In this document: positions 27,175 to 35,566 of the stretch, in pieces
How the letters are laid out: each line of letters opens with the position of its first letter
How positions within the stretch are numbered: position 1 is the stretch's first letter
DNA from: an uncultured Erythrobacter sp.
GTDB taxonomy: Bacteria > Pseudomonadota > Alphaproteobacteria > Sphingomonadales > Sphingomonadaceae
Assembly (NCBI GenBank): GCA_947494705.1
Contig: CANLVN010000001.1
Coordinates: 1 to 64,000, forward strand
Direction of reading: 5' to 3'
DNA: 64,000 nt
Position numbers and translations under genes: made by a program
The notes under the pieces: generated by a model
Seen by the model: the letters and a program-made list of their open reading frames with translations, nothing else
The model's database searches: none
What the model was told of the DNA's origin: nothing

Positions 27175-27806
27175 CGAAAAAGCTCGGCGGCGGCTCGCTC
27201 GTCATTGCAACCCACAATGCAGGCAAGCTCAAAGAGATTTCGGCGTTGCTCGAACCCTATGGGATGAAATGCATATCCGCCGGATCGCTGGGCCTCCCCG
27301 AGCCGCCCGAAACGGGCAAGACCTTCGTCGAAAATGCGCTGATAAAGGCGCGTGCAGCGGCGGAGGGTTCAGGGATGGCCGCGCTCGCGGATGACAGCGG
27401 TCTGAGCGTTGATGTCCTCGACGGTCGACCGGGCGTCTACACCGCTGACTGGGCGGAACGGCAGTGGTTCGAGGGCGAGCCGGGACGCGACTGGTACATG
27501 GCCATGGGAAAGGTCGAGGGGTTGCTGCAAGGGTTCGGTCCCGACGTCGATCGGAGCGCCGCTTTCCATTGCGTGCTGGCTCTTGCATGGCCCGATGGCG
27601 AAAATGCTGTTTATGAGGGCACCTGTCCCGGCGCGCTGACATGGCCTCCGCGCGGGGAGATGGGCTTCGGCTATGACCCGGTATTCGTGCCTGCAGCTCG
27701 CGAAGGTTCAGCAACCTTTGCCGAAATCGATCCTGCCGAAAAGCACGCAATCAGCCATCGCGCAGATGCCTTCGCCAAGCTGGTTGCCGATCAGTTCGGG
27801 AGCTAG
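27171..27806 (+). CDS. rdgB: Non-canonical purine NTP pyrophosphatase (RdgB/HAM1)
   Basis: A 211-residue enzyme that hydrolyses ITP, dITP and XTP to the monophosphate, keeping them out of nucleic acids. [30 protein letters not shown] and the metal-binding [19 protein letters not shown] are the family motifs. The GTG start at 27171 overlaps the rph stop (GTGA), so translation is coupled. It converges on the CAP-domain gene, and the ends overlap by four bases. Confidence 0.95.
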   Translation: MTKKLGGGSLVIATHNAGKLKEISALLEPYGMKCISAGSLGLPEPPETGKTFVENALIKARAAAEGSGMAALADDSGLSVDVLDGRPGVYTADWAERQWFEGEPGRDWYMAMGKVEGLLQGFGPDVDRSAAFHCVLALAWPDGENAVYEGTCPGALTWPPRGEMGFGYDPVFVPAAREGSATFAEIDPAEKHAISHRADAFAKLVADQFGS

Positions 27807-28342
27807 TTCCTTCCCGCCAGCCGCCCCGGCCAGACCTTGCGTCCAAGCACGTTGCCCGCCGGATAGTAACGGCAGACCAGATAATCGTAATTACCCCCTA
27901 GCGCCGTCGCACATCCGACTTCTTTGGTGCCGGGCCAGATGACCTGCGTGTAGTGGCCTACATCGCTCCAGTTGCCGGTACGCGAGACATCGGGAAAGCG
28001 GCCCATCTCAAAATGTTGCTTTTCCTCGATAAAGTGCGAAATCATCTGCTCGGGCGAATAGTAACCGGCGGTCCCCATCCACAGGTTTTCTCCGGTGTCC
28101 CCACGGTCTTCGAGGGATGAGTGCCGCAGCACTCCGCCGCGCGCCAGGATGCTGGCCCAAACCTGCGCCTCGCTCGCCAGTCGATCGGACCAGCGCAACG
28201 GGAGCACGCCGAACTCTGTGCGGGCCTGATTATGCTGGTCGAGCCATGCATCACTGCGCGGATCGCCAGAGGCAATAGCAGGCGCGGCGACGGCGAGTGC
28301 GACGACCGTCAGAAGGGCGGGAATTGTAGCGCCGATACGCAT
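27803..28342 (-). CDS. Secreted CAP/SCP-domain protein
   Basis: A 179-residue exported protein. The signal peptide is MRIGATIPALLTVVALAVAA. The CAP signatures are visible: LDQHNQARTEFGVLPLRWS, DTGENLWMGT and GHYTQVIWPGTKEVGCATAL, with the His/Glu pocket residues of the CRISP-Antigen5-PR1 superfamily. Three cysteines suggest a disulfide. CAP proteins bind lipids or act in envelope remodelling, but no enzymatic function can be assigned here. Confidence 0.8.
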   Translation of the reverse strand: MRIGATIPALLTVVALAVAAPAIASGDPRSDAWLDQHNQARTEFGVLPLRWSDRLASEAQVWASILARGGVLRHSSLEDRGDTGENLWMGTAGYYSPEQMISHFIEEKQHFEMGRFPDVSRTGNWSDVGHYTQVIWPGTKEVGCATALGGNYDYLVCRYYPAGNVLGRKVWPGRLAGRN

Positions 28343-28418
28343 CGCCTATGGTTGCACGAAAGGCGGTTAAGGAAGACTGGCCGCCCATGGTAAAGATCGA
28401 CTGAAAGCACCATCATCC

Positions 28419-29558
28419 TTGGCCCGAGCGCTCTACATCCACTGGCCCTTCTGCGCGAAGAAGTGCCCCTATTGCGACTTTAATTCGCATGTTCGCGAGA
28501 GCGTCGATGTGGCGGCCTGGCAGGACGCGTTGATCGCCGACATGCGCGCGGAATCAGAGGCTAGCGGGGGCGAAACCCTCACCTCGATCTTTTTCGGCGG
28601 GGGAACTCCTTCGCTTATGCCGCCCGCATTGGTCGAAACCCTGCTTGGCGAGGCAGAGCGGCTCTGGGGTTTCGATCCGGATATCGAAATCACGCTGGAG
28701 GCCAATCCCTCTTCGGTGGAAGCGCGCAATTTCAGCGACTTGGCGAGCGCCGGGGTGAATCGCGTCTCGCTCGGCCTGCAGTCGCTGGACGATGAGGCAT
28801 TGCGCTGGCTGGGACGACTTCACGGTGCGCAAGAGGGACTGAACGCGCTACAAACGGCGCTCAAGGCGTTCGAGCGGGTCACGTTCGACCTTATCTATGC
28901 CCTTCCCGGCCAGACGCCGGAGCAGTGGAGAGCCCAACTTGAGCGCGCTCTTGGTTTCGGCACTTCGCACCTCTCGCTTTACCAACTGACCATCGAGCCG
29001 GGCACCCGGTTCGAGACCGATGTTCGATTGGGCCGCTTCACGCCGCTCGACGACGATGCAGCAGCGGAACTGTTCGATCTGACTCAGGAGATGACGGCGG
29101 CGGATGGCCTGCCGGCCTACGAGACCAGCAATCATGCCCGCCTTGGCGAGGAAAGCCGCCATAACCTAACCTATTGGCGCTATCAGGATTATGCCGGGAT
29201 CGGCCCCGGTGCACATGGGCGGCGCGGCGGCTTTGCAACCGTTCGCCACCGCAAGCCGGAAAACTTCCTTCGCGCGGTTTCCGAGTGCGGCCACGGTATT
29301 GCCGAGCAACGCCACCTGCCGCGCGAAGAGCAGGCCTCCGAAGCGTTGATGATGGGCCTCAGGCTGGTCGAAGGGGTCGAGATGTCGCGCTTCGATCGCC
29401 CGCGCGCCGAGCTGATCGACGAAGGCAAGTTCGCCCATCTCAAGGCCATCGGCCTGATGTGGGAAGATGGCTCGCGCATCGGTGTGACCGCAGCGGGCCG
29501 ACCAGTGCTCGACGCGGTGCTGGGCGAAGTGGTGGCCGACAGGCTGGTCCAGGCATGA
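28419..29558 (+). CDS. hemW: Radical SAM heme chaperone HemW
   Basis: A 379-residue radical SAM protein from a TTG start. The iron-sulfur motif CAKKCPYCDF (CxxxCxxC), FFGGGTPSLM and the SAM-binding TLEANPSSVEARNFSD are diagnostic. The last HemW motif is RHNLTYWRYQDYAGIGPGAHG, and the C-terminal HemN-like domain is complete. HemW delivers heme to membrane respiratory proteins and is not a coproporphyrinogen dehydrogenase. The ATG of the next gene overlaps its stop (ATGA). Confidence 0.9.
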   Translation: MARALYIHWPFCAKKCPYCDFNSHVRESVDVAAWQDALIADMRAESEASGGETLTSIFFGGGTPSLMPPALVETLLGEAERLWGFDPDIEITLEANPSSVEARNFSDLASAGVNRVSLGLQSLDDEALRWLGRLHGAQEGLNALQTALKAFERVTFDLIYALPGQTPEQWRAQLERALGFGTSHLSLYQLTIEPGTRFETDVRLGRFTPLDDDAAAELFDLTQEMTAADGLPAYETSNHARLGEESRHNLTYWRYQDYAGIGPGAHGRRGGFATVRHRKPENFLRAVSECGHGIAEQRHLPREEQASEALMMGLRLVEGVEMSRFDRPRAELIDEGKFAHLKAIGLMWEDGSRIGVTAAGRPVLDAVLGEVVADRLVQA

Positions 29559-30457
29559 CAGCCGCCGATCTCTTGGGCGCCTGGTCCACGCACCTCACCG
29601 ATGCGCGGCGACGCAGCCCCCACACGGTGCGCGCCTATGTCAGCGCAGCCCAACGGCTTGTCGTGGCAAACGACCTCAACTTTTGGGAGGATGTCGCCGC
29701 GCTCCAAGCGCACGACCTGCGCGCCCACCTCGCAAGCCGTCGCGCAAGCGGGCTCGCCAATTCCAGCGCCGCGCGCGAGCTCTCCGCGCTCAAGGCCTTT
29801 ATCGCTTTCGCCCGCTCCGAAAGCGGCGATCCGGACCCGGCCGCTCCTCGCATCCGCGGCCCACGCATCAAAAAGGGCCTGCCCCGCCCCGTCACCCCCG
29901 ACGAAGCTGTCAACATTGCCGACCTGATCGACGGCTCGGCCAGCGAGGACTGGATCGGCGCGCGCGACCGGGCGGTGCTGTTGCTGATGTATGGATCGGG
30001 CCTGCGCATTGCCGAGGCCCTTTCGCTGCAAGGGCGCGACGTGCCATTGGGCGAAACCCTGCAAGTCACCGGCAAGGGCGGCAAGCAACGGATAGTCCCG
30101 ATCCTGCCGATCACGCGCGAGGCGGTTGCCGCCTATGTCGATGCCTGCGAATGGCCCCTGCCCGCCGACGAACCCTTGTTTCGCGGAGCAAAGGGCGGGC
30201 CGCTCTCGCAAGGCATGGTGCAAAAGGCGATGGCACGCGCAAGGGTAGCGCTCGGCCTGCCCGATACCGCGACGCCGCATGCCTTGCGGCACTCCTTCGC
30301 GACGCACCTGCTCAGCGCAGGCGCCGATCTGCGCAGCTTGCAGGAATTGCTCGGCCACGCCTCGCTGGGGTCGACGCAAATTTACACGAAGGTCGATGCG
30401 GCGAGCTTGCTCGAAAACTACCGCGCCGCCCATCCGAGAGCCTCAAAGAAGGGGTAG
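29555..30457 (+). CDS. xerC: Tyrosine recombinase XerC-like
   Basis: A 300-residue site-specific recombinase that resolves chromosome dimers with a XerD partner. It has an N-terminal core-binding domain (LLGAWSTHLTDARRRSPHTV) and the catalytic residues in order: Arg in LMYGSGLRIAEALSL, Lys in TGKGGKQRIVPI, HALRHSFATHLL, LLGHASLGST and the nucleophile in IYTKVDAASLL. The start is the ATG overlapping the hemW stop. XerC is favoured over XerD by length and style, but the two cannot be told apart with certainty. Confidence 0.87.
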   Translation: MTAADLLGAWSTHLTDARRRSPHTVRAYVSAAQRLVVANDLNFWEDVAALQAHDLRAHLASRRASGLANSSAARELSALKAFIAFARSESGDPDPAAPRIRGPRIKKGLPRPVTPDEAVNIADLIDGSASEDWIGARDRAVLLLMYGSGLRIAEALSLQGRDVPLGETLQVTGKGGKQRIVPILPITREAVAAYVDACEWPLPADEPLFRGAKGGPLSQGMVQKAMARARVALGLPDTATPHALRHSFATHLLSAGADLRSLQELLGHASLGSTQIYTKVDAASLLENYRAAHPRASKKG

Positions 30458-30650
30458 TCCCTACTCCTTGCGACATTCAGTCGAGGCGGCGCATTCGAGC
30501 ACCCCCGCCGCCGGTCGGCTCATCGCGCACACAAGACATGTTTCTCTGCCCATCTATTTTGAGACACGACCCAGCATATCGGTGGTTTTCATGATGCCCG
30601 GTCATTCTGATGTCCCGCCGCACGCAAGGATCAGAACGAAGGAATTTCCT

Positions 30651-30986
30651 ATGAAAATCGTCTCAACTCTCTTCACCGGCGCCGCCCTCGTTTTCGCTAC
30701 CGGTGCGATGGCACCTGCCCATGCCCAGATGCAGGCAGATACGATGACGCAAGCTGACACCACCTTCAGCGACGCGCAGATCGAAAGCTTCGCCGCAGCC
30801 GCGATCAAGCTTCAGGCCATGGAAGGCGGCCCTGCCGCAAATCAGCAGGCAGCCGCGAAGATCGTGATGGACTCCGGTCTCGAACCGCAGACCTTCAACG
30901 CGATCGCCCAGGCGCTGCAGACCGATCCCGAAGTCGCTCAGCGCGTGCAGGTCGCAGTTGCGGCGATTCAAAACTCCGCTGGTTGA
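30651..30986 (+). CDS. Secreted DUF4168-type protein
   Basis: A 111-residue exported protein starting MKIVSTLFTGAALVFATGAM, a classical signal peptide ending AHAQ. The mature part (TFSDAQIESFAAAAIKLQAM to PEVAQRVQVAVAAIQNSAG) is a short helical DUF4168-like domain with no predicted catalytic residues. The ATG at 30651 follows AAGGAATTTCCT. It is followed by a strong terminator at 31008-31047. Likely periplasmic; role unknown. Confidence 0.75.
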   Translation: MKIVSTLFTGAALVFATGAMAPAHAQMQADTMTQADTTFSDAQIESFAAAAIKLQAMEGGPAANQQAAAKIVMDSGLEPQTFNAIAQALQTDPEVAQRVQVAVAAIQNSAG

Positions 30987-31007
30987 TACGAGCATTTCAG
31001 CGAATGC

Positions 31008-31047
31008 AAAAAAGGCCCCCGTCGCATATAGCGGCGGGGGCTTTTTT
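31008..31047. terminator. Strong bidirectional Rho-independent terminator
   Basis: AAAAAAGGCCCCCGTCGC and GCGGCGGGGGCTTTTTT form a long GC-rich hairpin with an A-run before and a T-run after the stem, so it can end transcription of the DUF4168 gene and of dedA on the opposite strand. Confidence 0.88.
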
Positions 31048-31066
31048 CATGCGTGAGCCGTGCGCG

Positions 31067-31663
31067 TCAGGCCGACTTCCACGTCGCCACGCGATAGAAA
31101 TACCAGACAACGCCGACGCCGATCATTCCCACCACCATGAGCCCTGCGATTTCCTCATATTGCTCGATCAGGCCCGACAGCGCCTGACCGCCCCAGATCA
31201 GCGCGCCGTTCCAGATCAGCGAGCCGAGGAAGGTGAACAGGCAGAACCGCCAGAAACTCATGCGAGCAAGGCCCGCGGGCAGCGAGATGATCGTGCGCAG
31301 AAAGGGCGAAAAGCGCAGCAGGAAGACGATGATCTCACCATAGCGCAGGAAGCGCGCACGCACGTCGTTGAACTGCTCCCAGTCGAAGGTGAGCCAGCGC
31401 CCATAGCGACGGATAAACAGCCGCATCTGCGCCTCGCTCCAGCGGTGGCCGAGCCAGTACCAGAACAAATTGCCCACCAGCGTTCCCGTCGTGCCGATCA
31501 AAAGCAGCGGCACAAACGACATCTGCCCCCGCGCCACCAACACGCCCCCTGCCCCCATGATCACCTCGGAAGGGATCGGCGGAAAGACGTTTTCGAGCGC
31601 CATCAGAACGAAGATGCCAAGATACCCGCCCTGGCGGATCACCTCGAGAATGAGTTCGGTCAT
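31067..31663 (-). CDS. DedA family membrane protein (VTT fold)
   Basis: A 198-residue integral membrane protein. It opens MTELILEVIRQGGYLGIFVL and has the DedA signatures ALENVFPPIPSEVIMGAGG, GTTGTLVGNLFWYWLGHRW and the re-entrant loop FSPFLRTIISLPAGLARMS. DedA proteins are thought to act as lipid flippases or scramblases, for undecaprenyl phosphate in some bacteria, but which lipid this one handles cannot be read. No neighbour shares the direction; it converges on the DUF4168 gene through the terminator at 31008-31047. Confidence 0.9.
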   Translation of the reverse strand: MTELILEVIRQGGYLGIFVLMALENVFPPIPSEVIMGAGGVLVARGQMSFVPLLLIGTTGTLVGNLFWYWLGHRWSEAQMRLFIRRYGRWLTFDWEQFNDVRARFLRYGEIIVFLLRFSPFLRTIISLPAGLARMSFWRFCLFTFLGSLIWNGALIWGGQALSGLIEQYEEIAGLMVVGMIGVGVVWYFYRVATWKSA

Positions 31664-31797
31664 GTCAGACCAATGCGCGGGCGCGGGATAGGTTCAATTT
31701 TGTCAGCTTGGCGGCTTTTGGTCGGTGATCGCGCGAAAGCGGACGGTCGGCTAACGACCCCATTGCGGACATTTTTGAGCCCGAGTAACGTGCTGTA

Positions 31798-32007
31798 ATG
31801 CCACTCGTAGAAGCCTTTGACCACGAAGACGCCCCGAAACCGCTATTCCAAGCGGAGTTCGAGTTCCTACCCCGCATTGGTGAGTATCTCTCGATCGACA
31901 CGCCGCCAGGCTATTTCAAATACTACAATGTCGTCGAAGTCTGGCATCGGCAGGACAAAGTAGGTGGCGCTTTCCGAGCTTGCATACGCCTCGAAGAGAC
32001 CGACTGA
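31798..32007 (+). CDS. Small hypothetical protein
   Basis: A 69-residue ORF (MPLVEAFDHEDAPKPLFQAE to RACIRLEETD) with no signal peptide or membrane helix. It is aromatic-rich in the middle (PPGYFKYYNVVEVWHR), which is unlike random coding in this GC-rich region. The surrounding strands have no competing gene. I do not recognise a family, and no strong ribosome site is seen, so the call rests on composition and the open gap. Confidence 0.45.
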   Translation: MPLVEAFDHEDAPKPLFQAEFEFLPRIGEYLSIDTPPGYFKYYNVVEVWHRQDKVGGAFRACIRLEETD

Positions 32008-32072
32008 CTATCGTCCTCTTTCCACCCAAAGTTTGCCGTTATCCACTCGAGAAACTTCGCCCGAACCCGGAC

Positions 32073-33026
32073 CTAGTTCTCCAATCGCCTCTCGATCGCG
32101 TCCCAGATCATCCCGGCCAGATCGGTCCCGTCGAACTCGCTGATCGCTACAATCCCCGTTGGCGAAGTCACGTTGATCTCAGTCAGCCACTTTCCGCCGA
32201 TCACGTCGATGCCGACGAAGGTCAGGCCGAGGCGCTTTAGTTCCGGCCCCATCGCTTCGCAGATTTCGACCTCGTGCTCGGTGAGCTTGGTCGCTTCCGC
32301 GCTGCCGCCCATGGCTAGGTTCGAGCGGAATTCGCCCTCGCCGGGAATGCGGTTGATGGCGCCCGCAATCTCGCCGTCGATCAGGACGATGCGCTTGTCG
32401 CCTTCGGAGACTTCGGGGAGGAAGGGCTGGACCATATGCGGTTCGGGCCAGGTCTGGTTGAACACCTCGAACAGGGCGGTGAGGTTGTCGCCGCTCTCTG
32501 GCACGCGGAAGATCGCCTTGCCGCCATTGCCGTGGATCGGCTTCACCACGACCGCACCATGTTCGGCCATGAAGCGCTTCACCTCGTCGACGCTGCGGGT
32601 GACGAGCGTGGGCGGCATGAAGCGGCGGTAGTCGAGTACCATCACTTTTTCAGGTGCATTGCGGACATTGACGGGGTCGTTGACCACCAGCGTCTCGCCC
32701 TGGATGCGCTCGAGCAGATGGGTGGCGGTGATGTAGCCCATGTGGAACGGCGGATCCTGCCGCATCAGCACCACGTCGATATCGCGCCCGAGGTCGAGCC
32801 GTTGCGCCTCGCCCTTGGTGAAGTGGTCGCCTTCGACGCGCTGGACCGTCACCGGGTGGCACTGTGCGATCAGCCGGTCGTCGGCATCGAGCGTCAGGCT
32901 TTCGACGTGGTACTCGAACACCTCGTACCCGCGCTCCTGCGCGGCGAGCATCAGCGCGAAAGAGCTGTCGCCCTTGATGTTGATGTTTTCGATGGGGTCC
33001 ATCTGGACCGCGATTTTAAGCGTCAT
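32073..33026 (-). CDS. gshB: Glutathione synthase
   Basis: A 317-residue ATP-grasp enzyme joining gamma-glutamylcysteine and glycine. MTLKIAVQMDPIENINIKGD, RQDPPFHMGYITATHLLERI, AVVVKPIHGNGGKAIFRVP and LTFVGIDVIGGKWLTEINVT are the diagnostic blocks, with the ATP-grasp loop and Mg2+ site at the end. Followed on the minus strand by no close gene; yraN is immediately upstream (9 bases). Confidence 0.95.
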   Translation of the reverse strand: MTLKIAVQMDPIENINIKGDSSFALMLAAQERGYEVFEYHVESLTLDADDRLIAQCHPVTVQRVEGDHFTKGEAQRLDLGRDIDVVLMRQDPPFHMGYITATHLLERIQGETLVVNDPVNVRNAPEKVMVLDYRRFMPPTLVTRSVDEVKRFMAEHGAVVVKPIHGNGGKAIFRVPESGDNLTALFEVFNQTWPEPHMVQPFLPEVSEGDKRIVLIDGEIAGAINRIPGEGEFRSNLAMGGSAEATKLTEHEVEICEAMGPELKRLGLTFVGIDVIGGKWLTEINVTSPTGIVAISEFDGTDLAGMIWDAIERRLEN

Positions 33027-33035
33027 GGGGTAATC

Positions 33036-33392
33036 CTAAGGCATCCAGGCGTTTTCGATGTGGCGGGGACGGGAGCCTGGTGCAAGGAGCAATACATCGA
33101 TGCGAATATCATCCTGCGGCCCCGCATATTCGTGGGCGACCACCTCGACCGCTGCGGCCACGCGGGCCAACCGGCGTTCGTCGATGGCCAGGTCGAGGTC
33201 TGTTGCCCGCTTCCTCCACTTGACCTCGACAAACACGACGAGGCCGGGTTTGCGAGCGATGAGGTCGATTTCGCCCGCCTTGGTCTTGCGGCGCTCGGCG
33301 ACCACTTCGAAACCTTGCTGCATCAGGTATTGCGCGGCCTGCGCTTCGGCCTCGCGGCCCTTGCGGTCGGCGATCTGGCGTTTCTCGCTCAT
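33036..33392 (-). CDS. yraN: YraN family protein (UPF0102)
   Basis: A 118-residue nuclease-fold protein. RKGREAEAQAAQYLMQQGF and KAGEIDLIARKPGLVVFVEV are the family signature; the latter carries the E-x-D...ExK metal motif of PD-(D/E)XK nucleases. Its start overlaps the rsmI stop by four bases, matching the common rsmI-yraN gene pair. Activity on DNA or RNA is suspected only. Confidence 0.9.
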   Translation of the reverse strand: MSEKRQIADRKGREAEAQAAQYLMQQGFEVVAERRKTKAGEIDLIARKPGLVVFVEVKWRKRATDLDLAIDERRLARVAAAVEVVAHEYAGPQDDIRIDVLLLAPGSRPRHIENAWMP

Positions 33393-34246
33393 TCGGCGCG
33401 CAATTCCACCGCCCGGGCATAGAGCGTCTGGCGGTCGAGCCCGGTTGCCTTCGCGACCTCCTTTGCCGCCTTGCTCGCGCTCATTTCGGACAGAGCCTCG
33501 CGCAGAAGCGCATCGGGGTCCGCCTTGCTGGCGCTTTCGACCGGAGGGCCGACCAGCAACACGATCTCACCCTTCGGCGGATGCTCCGAATAATGATCCG
33601 CCAAGTCGGCGGCGATCCCGCTGCGGCATTCCTCGTGCAGCTTGGTCAGTTCGCGCGCCACCGCCACCTCGCGCTGTGGCCAGACTTGCGCAATGGCGCG
33701 AAGCGATCGCTCCAGCCTCGGCCCCGTCTCGTAGAAGACCAGCGTCGCGTCCACCGCGCACAACTCCTCCAGAACGTCGGCACGCGCCTTTTCCTTGACC
33801 GGCAGGAAGCCCGCAAACAGGAACCGATCATTTGGCAGGCCCGACAGCGTAAGCCCTACCACCGCCGCACAGGCACCGGGAATGGAGGTCACTGTCACAC
33901 CGCTCTCGCGCGCCTCACGCACCAATCGATAGCCCGGATCGGAAACCAGCGGTGTGCCTGCATCGCTCACCAGAGCAACCGGCACGTTACGCGCGCGTTC
34001 GAGCAGCCGCGCGCGCGTTTCCTCTGAGGCATGGTCGTCGTAACGCTGCATCCGGGTCGAGATGCCATGGGCCTTGAGCAGTTTGCCCGTAACCCGCGTA
34101 TCTTCGCAGGCAATCAGGCTCACACCGCGCAGCACACCGAGCGCACGCACCGTTATATCGCCGAGATTGCCAATCGGCGTCGCGACTATATAGAGACCGG
34201 GTTCAAGATCATTGGAAAGGTCTGATTCAGGCAGCAGCGTATTCAC
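33389..34246 (-). CDS. rsmI: 16S rRNA (cytidine-1402-2'-O)-methyltransferase RsmI
   Basis: A 285-residue tetrapyrrole-methylase-fold enzyme that modifies C1402 of 16S rRNA. The core starts GLYIVATPIGNLGDITVRAL and contains LIACEDTRVTGKLLKAHGIS, PVALVSDAGTPLVSDPGYRL and SGLPNDRFLFAGFLP. The GTG at 34246 begins VNTLLPESDLSNDLEPG and is the most plausible start, because everything further upstream in that frame is antisense to the neighbouring lipoprotein and parE genes. It is divergent from the PBP-activator gene. Confidence 0.93.
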   Translation of the reverse strand: MNTLLPESDLSNDLEPGLYIVATPIGNLGDITVRALGVLRGVSLIACEDTRVTGKLLKAHGISTRMQRYDDHASEETRARLLERARNVPVALVSDAGTPLVSDPGYRLVREARESGVTVTSIPGACAAVVGLTLSGLPNDRFLFAGFLPVKEKARADVLEELCAVDATLVFYETGPRLERSLRAIAQVWPQREVAVARELTKLHEECRSGIAADLADHYSEHPPKGEIVLLVGPPVESASKADPDALLREALSEMSASKAAKEVAKATGLDRQTLYARAVELRAE

Positions 34247-34342
34247 AGGCGCTAGCCTTGAAGCAGTGATGAGGGGTCGGCAAGAATGAAGCTTACGGTC
34301 GAGAGTGTTTTTTCCCATAAAGACGCGCTGACGTCCGGCGGG

Positions 34343-35503
34343 ATGTTCAACCGTCGCAACCTCGCAATTGCGGGTGCGGCGGCGCTGGTTTCCGGTTGCC
34401 AACTCGTGCCCAAGACCGAGACCGTGCCTTCCACCCCGGCTCCCACCGCCGCGCCGACGCCAACGCCCAGCCCGACCGCCCTGCCCACCGATGCAACGCG
34501 CCACCGTGTTGCGCTGTTGGTGCCTCTGGGCGGCAGTGCGGCCGATGTCGGTCAGGCGATTGCCAATGCGACCACGATGGCGCTGCTCGATACCAACGCG
34601 ACCGATCTGCGCATCACCACCTACGATACGTCGCGCGGCGCGGCTTCTGCAGCGCGGCAGGCAGTGGCCGATGGCAACAAACTGATCCTCGGGCCTTTGC
34701 TGGCGGAGAACGTGCCTGCCATCCAGGCTGCCGCGCGTCCGGCCAGCGTCCCGGCCATCGCATTTTCCAACGATGCAAGCGTGGCGAGTGCGGACGTCTT
34801 TGTAATGGGCCATGTTCCCGAACAATCTGTGCGCCGTTCGGTCGAATATGCACGAGAGCACGGTTCGAACAACTTCTCCGCATTGTTGCCAGAGGGCGAT
34901 TACGGTCAGAAGGCCTATAACGCGCTGCAAAACAGCCTGCGCGATTATGGCGGCAACCTGATTGGCTTCGAGCGTTATGCGCGCGGTAACACCTCTATCG
35001 TCGGTGCGGCCCAGCGTCTGCGCCAGCGCGGCGGTTACGATACGGTCCTGATCGCCGATGGCGCGCGCTTGTCCATTCAGGCTGCGGGCGAAGTGAAAAG
35101 CGGCGGCGCGGGCAGCACGCGCATCCTCGGCACAGAGCTGTGGAGCGGCGAGTCCGCACTCACCCGCGCACAGAGCGTCGAGGGCGCGGTGTTCTCCGCT
35201 GTTTCGGATTCGCGGTTCAAGCGCTTTGCCGACAGTTACGAAGCGCGGTTCGGCGCGCGACCCTATCGCATCGCGACGCTGGGCTACGACGCGGTGCTGC
35301 TGGCTTTGCGCATCTCCCAAGACTGGGATGTCGGCGACGATTTCCCCACTCGCCAATTGTTCGATCGCGGCGGGTTCCTGGGCGTCGACGGCCCGTTCCG
35401 CTTCGGACGGGACGGCGTGGCAGAACGCTCGCTCGAAGTGAGACAGGTGCGCGACGGTCAAGTGATCGCGGTCGAGGCAGCTCCCAGCAGCTTTGGCGGG
35501 TAA
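34343..35503 (+). CDS. LpoA-like penicillin-binding-protein activator lipoprotein
   Basis: About 386 residues. The start MFNRRNLAIAGAAALVSGCQ is a lipoprotein signal with lipobox VSGC; an upstream in-frame ATG at 34286 gives a 405-residue form whose first 19 residues look unlike a signal. A Pro/Thr-rich linker (PAPTAAPTPTPSPTALPT) leads to a type I periplasmic-binding fold (HRVALLVPLGGSAADVGQAI, ILGPLLAENVPAIQAAARPA). The family is the PBP-activator/LpoA-type lipoproteins, which stimulate PBP1A from the outer membrane, or amino-acid-binding-like proteins; the former is favoured. Confidence 0.72.
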   Translation: MFNRRNLAIAGAAALVSGCQLVPKTETVPSTPAPTAAPTPTPSPTALPTDATRHRVALLVPLGGSAADVGQAIANATTMALLDTNATDLRITTYDTSRGAASAARQAVADGNKLILGPLLAENVPAIQAAARPASVPAIAFSNDASVASADVFVMGHVPEQSVRRSVEYAREHGSNNFSALLPEGDYGQKAYNALQNSLRDYGGNLIGFERYARGNTSIVGAAQRLRQRGGYDTVLIADGARLSIQAAGEVKSGGAGSTRILGTELWSGESALTRAQSVEGAVFSAVSDSRFKRFADSYEARFGARPYRIATLGYDAVLLALRISQDWDVGDDFPTRQLFDRGGFLGVDGPFRFGRDGVAERSLEVRQVRDGQVIAVEAAPSSFGG

Positions 35504-35566
35504 AACCCCCGCAATCGGACGTGGCACAGCTTGTGGGTTGGTGCGCGCCACGCCATATCCTTGAGT

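Noticed and set aside
30485..30512. GGCGGCG/CGCCGCC inverted repeat after xerC.
   Set aside because: A 7-bp stem with a long loop and no T-run; too weak to list as a terminator.
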